Part shown: in pieces, positions 63,409 through 64,000 of the stretch
How positions within the stretch are numbered: the first letter of the stretch is position 1
How the letters are laid out: the number at the start of each line of letters is the position of its first letter
NCBI RefSeq assembly: GCF_022539405.1
Contig: NZ_CP054394.1
Location: 3,063,833-3,127,832, forward strand
Reading direction: 5' to 3'
Source: Natranaerofaba carboxydovora
Lineage (GTDB): Bacteria > Bacillota > Natranaerobiia > Natranaerobiales > Natranaerofabaceae
Length of the DNA: 64,000 bases
Translations under genes and position numbers: made by a program
Notes under the pieces: model-generated
Databases searched by the model: none
What the model was told of the DNA's origin: nothing
The model's input: only the letters and a program-made list of their open reading frames with translations

Positions 63409-63936
63409 ATGACCTGCGAAGAGTGCAATAAGCGTCCGGCCACCGTGCATTTTACTAAAATAATAAATAATGAAAAGACAGAAGTTCATCTTTGCGAGAA
63501 ATGTGCTAAAGAAAAGGGCGGAGATTTAGATTTTAATGTTGATCCAGGTTTTCCAATTAATCACTTCTTGTCTGGATTAATGGATGTCGATAAGAGTCTT
63601 GATTCAAAACAATTTAATAAAGATTTAGGACAAAGTGATAAATTGCAATGCGGCAAATGTAATCTTACCTATAATCAGTTTTCTCAAATTAGTAGACTTG
63701 GTTGCAGCAACTGTTTTACTGTTTTTTCAAAACATTTAAACCCTCTACTAAAAAGAATTCATGGAAAAACTAGCCATATGGGAAAAGTTCCAAAGAGAAC
63801 TGGTGGAAATTTAAGAGTCAAAAAGAGAATTGGAGAAATGAAAGAAGAACTGCAGGAATGCATTAAAAGAGAAGAGTTTGAAAGAGCAGCAGAGATTAGA
63901 GATGAAATAAGAAAATTAGAAAATGAGCTTGATTAA
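63409..63936 (+). CDS. mcsA: McsA, activator of arginine kinase McsB (UVR-domain protein)
   Basis: Zinc-type CxxC pairs (CEECNKRPATVHF, CEKCAKE, CGKCNL, CSNCF) are followed by a C-terminal UVR motif (CIKREEFERAAEIRDEIRKL). McsA activates McsB in marking proteins with phosphoarginine for ClpCP. The start is ATG 63409 with GGAGGTGA; the adjacent ATG 63406 is close. Confidence 0.94.
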   Translation: MTCEECNKRPATVHFTKIINNEKTEVHLCEKCAKEKGGDLDFNVDPGFPINHFLSGLMDVDKSLDSKQFNKDLGQSDKLQCGKCNLTYNQFSQISRLGCSNCFTVFSKHLNPLLKRIHGKTSHMGKVPKRTGGNLRVKKRIGEMKEELQECIKREEFERAAEIRDEIRKLENELD

Positions 63937-63951
63937 CCGGGGGGTGAATTG

Positions 63952-64000
63952 ATGACACTTAAAAAATATATTGAGGACGCTTCTGCAAAGTGGATGGAAG
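63952..64000 (+). CDS. mcsB: McsB protein arginine kinase, N-terminal start (cut by window end)
   Basis: ATG 63952 follows GGGGGGTGA. The 16 visible residues, MTLKKYIEDASAKWME, match the start of McsB, expected after mcsA in the ctsR-mcsA-mcsB-clpC operon. Confidence 0.85.
   Translation, partial: MTLKKYIEDASAKWME

Overview
The window reads as a low-GC, spore-forming, anaerobic member of the Firmicutes (class Clostridia). Evidence: SpoVT, a SpoIID-type lipoprotein, YabP/YabQ and SpoIIE; FtsH, CtsR/McsA/McsB; a selenocysteine formate dehydrogenase with formyl-THF synthetase (folate branch of the Wood-Ljungdahl pathway); anaerobic ribonucleotide reductase and rubredoxin. Acidic tails and linkers (SpoIID-like lipoprotein, FtsH C-terminus, anti-sigma factor) and a lone MrpD/NuoN-type subunit would suit a halophilic or alkaliphilic lineage such as Natranaerobiales. 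That placement is inference.

Layout. 1-5.9 kb: end of spoVT, mazG, HU, SpoIID-like lipoprotein, yabP, yabQ, divIC, an S1 protein and ppx, then initiator tRNA. 6.3-16 kb: spoIIE, tilS, hpt, ftsH, a DmpA-type peptidase and fhs. 16-17.9 kb: birA and coaX. 17.9-27.8 kb: a redox cluster with two DRTGG proteins, two HATPase proteins, a frameshifted hydrogenase-like Fe-S protein, a PHP protein, NuoE, a [2Fe-2S] ferredoxin, NuoF, a Sec-containing FdhA with a clear SECIS hairpin, and rubredoxin. 27.8-33.5 kb: DUF2892 protein, pgpA, class III aminotransferase, panD, pyrR, MrpD-like subunit and a 40-residue membrane protein. 33.8-39.7 kb: two DUF2229 proteins and an HgdC-type activase, then an HTH regulator, a protein of the family labelled quinate 5-dehydrogenase, and a reductase resembling cyanobacterial acyl-ACP reductase. 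40-48.8 kb: greA, lysS, FMN riboswitch with ribD-ribE-ribBA-ribH, nrdG, nrdD. 49-52.9 kb: an exported molybdopterin oxidoreductase with cytochrome b and a tetraheme cytochrome c. 52.9-56.7 kb: fixX/fixC, a DUF3243 protein, ECF sigma and anti-sigma. 57-61.8 kb: flavodoxin-like protein, YigZ, thioredoxin and a split NHEJ locus (Ku, ligase, polymerase and a 45-residue protein). 61.9-64 kb: MgtC, then ctsR-mcsA-mcsB.

Cross-cutting signals. (1) A non-coding MITE-like element with long terminal inverted repeats (ends GATTCTGGTGCAAAAAGT / ACTTTTTGCACCAGAATC) occurs as full, internally deleted and remnant copies at about nine sites. Two copies have exact 6-bp target duplications. (2) Several genes have a good Shine-Dalgarno sequence followed at normal spacing by ATT, ATC or ATA instead of ATG/GTG/TTG. 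For the DmpA-type peptidase no canonical start can include the conserved N-terminus. (3) The anti-sigma gene continues in the -1 frame exactly at an A_AAA_AAG heptamer, so programmed frameshifting is a candidate. (4) Several conserved modules of unknown function stand out: the acyl-reductase-like pair with a palindromic operator, the activase trio without its dehydratase, the HATPase/DRTGG cluster attached to formate dehydrogenase, and the 45-residue protein tail-to-tail with the NHEJ polymerase.
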